Part shown: piece by piece, positions 6,551-7,792 of the stretch
How positions within the stretch are numbered: position 1 is the stretch's first letter
Layout: each line of letters starts with the position of its first letter
NCBI GenBank assembly: GCA_937898535.1
Contig: CALDKP010000001.1
Span: 1 to 7,792, forward strand
Length of the DNA stretch: 7,792 nucleotides
Origin: an uncultured Sphingomonadales bacterium
GTDB lineage: Bacteria; Pseudomonadota; Alphaproteobacteria; Sphingomonadales; Sphingomonadaceae
Direction of reading: 5' to 3'
The notes under the pieces: generated by a model
The model's input: the letters and a program-made list of their open reading frames with translations, nothing else
The model's database searches: none
What the model was told of the DNA's origin: nothing
Position numbers and translations under genes: made by a program

Positions 6551-6729
6551 TTGCGAACACTTCTAATAACGGGGGACAGTACGGCAATTGCTATGATCAC
6601 CGGCAATGTTGCCGTTAAAACTTGATTCTCGAGCAATATTGGAAAAGCTAACCCGACAATCCAATACAGGCCAATGATGATACCCGCGACCGTGGTCGCG
6701 ATTAGTGCGACCTTTTGCCCGTCATTCAT
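6547..6729 (-). CDS. 60-residue two-helix membrane protein encoded between trpB and trpA
   Basis: I do not recognise this family. The product has a short polar N-terminus (MNDGQK), a hydrophobic segment (about 7-33), a short polar turn (ENQ, 34-36), a second hydrophobic segment (about 37-55) and a basic tail ending RSVRK. This is the layout of a small inner-membrane hairpin with the basic tail probably in the cytoplasm. It is bound into the operon by two ATGA overlaps: its ATG overlaps the trpB stop (6729-6726) and its TGA overlaps the trpA ATG (6550-6547). A GGGGAC six bases before its ATG is a plausible ribosome site. The exact fit between two subunit genes of one enzyme argues for genuine translation; a role in tryptophan synthesis is not shown by the sequence. 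Confidence 0.75.
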   Translation of the reverse strand: MNDGQKVALIATTVAGIIIGLYWIVGLAFPILLENQVLTATLPVIIAIAVLSPVIRSVRK

Positions 6730-7792
6730 ATCGAAGTCCCCAAAGCCTCAGCGACGGTGAAGATATCCTTGTCACCGCGGCCGCAGAGGTTCGCGAGGAT
6801 GATCTGATCACGGTCCATTTTCTTGGCTTCGCGTTCAACCGCTGCAATCGCATGGGCAGGCTCCAACGCGGGGATGATGCCTTCGGTCCGGCAGAGCAAT
6901 TGGAATGCGGCAAGCGCCTCAGTGTCGGTCACGCTGTCATAGCGCACACGGCCAATTTCCTTGAGCCAGCTATGTTCTGGGCCAATGCCGGGATAATCGA
7001 GGCCAGCCGAAATCGAATGTGCTTCGGCGATCTGGCCATCTTCGTCTTGCAGCAGGTACGTCTTGTTGCCGTGCAAGATGCCCGGACGTCCGCCTGCAAG
7101 GCTCGCGGCATGTTCCTTTTCAAGCCCATGACCCGCCGCCTCAATGCCAAGCATTTCGACGTCTTTGTCGTCCAAAAACGGGTGGAACAGGCCAATGGCG
7201 TTCGATCCGCCACCAATGGCCGCAACCAGCAAATCGGGCAGGCGGTTGATGCGCGACAGCATTTGTGCGCGCGCTTCCTTGCCGATGACGCTTTGGAAAT
7301 CGCGGACCAGTTCGGGATAAGGATGCGGGCCAGCAGCCGTGCCAATGATGTAGAATGTGTCGTGGACATTGGCGACCCAGTCGCGAAGTCCTTCGTTCAT
7401 CGCGTCTTTCAACGTGCCTGCGCCGCTGGTGACGGGAATGACCTCCGCGCCCAATAGGCGCATGCGGAACACATTGGGCTGCTGCCGTTCAATGTCCTTT
7501 GCGCCCATATAGATGAAGCAGGGCAGGCCAAAACGTGCGCAGACGGTTGCCGTGGCAACGCCATGCTGGCCAGCGCCGGTTTCGGCGATGATCCGCGTCT
7601 TACCCATGCGGATGGCGAGCAATATCTGGCCAATGCAATTGTTGATCTTGTGCGCGCCGGTGTGGTTCAGCTCGTCGCGTTTGAACCAGATTTGCGCGCC
7701 TTTGCCGGCGGGTGCGTTCTTACGGACTTCCTCGGTCAGGCGCTCGGCATAATAAAGCGGCGAGGGGCGACCCACATAATGCTCCAGCAAAT
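6726..7792 (-). CDS. trpB: Tryptophan synthase beta subunit, 5' end outside the window
   Basis: A PLP enzyme that condenses indole with serine to give tryptophan. Some 355 residues are visible; full proteins are about 400, so roughly 45 N-terminal residues lie beyond the right edge, and the TTG at 7790 is an internal leucine codon. The visible part begins in LLEHYVGRPSPLYYAERLTE. HTGAHKINN holds the PLP lysine. AETGAGQHG holds the catalytic glutamate (Glu109 in Salmonella). GGGSNAIG binds the PLP phosphate, and the C-terminal region reads LCGRGDKD. All expected key residues are present. The TGA stop overlaps the start of the 60-residue membrane protein gene rather than trpA. Confidence 0.96.
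   Translation of the reverse strand, partial: LLEHYVGRPSPLYYAERLTEEVRKNAPAGKGAQIWFKRDELNHTGAHKINNCIGQILLAIRMGKTRIIAETGAGQHGVATATVCARFGLPCFIYMGAKDIERQQPNVFRMRLLGAEVIPVTSGAGTLKDAMNEGLRDWVANVHDTFYIIGTAAGPHPYPELVRDFQSVIGKEARAQMLSRINRLPDLLVAAIGGGSNAIGLFHPFLDDKDVEMLGIEAAGHGLEKEHAASLAGGRPGILHGNKTYLLQDEDGQIAEAHSISAGLDYPGIGPEHSWLKEIGRVRYDSVTDTEALAAFQLLCRTEGIIPALEPAHAIAAVEREAKKMDRDQIILANLCGRGDKDIFTVAEALGTSI
6736..6741 (-). promoter_or_regulatory. Ribosome-binding site of the small gene between trpB and trpA
   Basis: On the minus strand GGGGAC lies six bases before the ATG at 6729, within the last codons of trpB. It supports translation of the 60-residue protein and may assist re-initiation at the ATGA overlap. 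Confidence 0.5.

Noticed and set aside
6705..7457. Plus-strand open frame (250 codons) opposite trpB
   Set aside because: TrpB catalytic and PLP motifs cover the same bases; the antisense frame has no family features.

Overview
The window looks like a chromosomal housekeeping segment of an alphaproteobacterium, most likely of the Sphingomonadales. This placement is an inference from the gene order trpB-(small gene)-trpA-accD-folC, from the wording of the RluB, RsmD, FolC and AccD proteins, and from a short GTGCT...AGCAC palindrome of a kind frequent in sphingomonad genomes. There are no RNA genes, insertion sequences or CRISPR arrays.

Layout. (1) Positions 1-578, minus strand: one uninterrupted reading frame that starts as a clear RsmD (16S rRNA methyltransferase) N-terminus. 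After about 49 residues it turns into a piece of a DppB-type ABC permease, then into a piece of a major-facilitator transporter, and it runs off the left edge. This is either an assembly or amplification chimera or a rearranged gene; the rsmD catalytic core is absent. (2) Positions 578-1423, minus strand: rluB, a 23S rRNA pseudouridine synthase gene, whose stop overlaps the rsmD start. (3) A divergent intergenic region (1424-1514). (4) Positions 1515-3071, plus strand: an AmpG-family muropeptide-type permease, followed after 21 bases by a small zinc-ribbon membrane protein gene (3093-3389). The stop codon of the small gene interlocks with that of the convergent folC. (5) Positions 3386-7792, minus strand: a metabolic operon read right to left, trpB (5' end outside the window), a 60-residue two-helix membrane protein gene, trpA, accD and folC.

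How they work together. TrpA and TrpB form tryptophan synthase. AccD is the carboxyltransferase beta subunit of acetyl-CoA carboxylase, and FolC makes dihydrofolate and polyglutamated folates. Grouping trpBA with accD and folC is a known alphaproteobacterial arrangement. The unusual point is the small membrane protein gene between trpB and trpA, joined to each by an ATGA start/stop overlap and preceded by its own Shine-Dalgarno-like GGGGAC.

The two places most worth a second look are that gene and the three-part reading frame at the left edge. The other intergenic stretch of interest (5618-5767, upstream of accD) holds two palindromes, a direct repeat and a weak promoter-like sequence.
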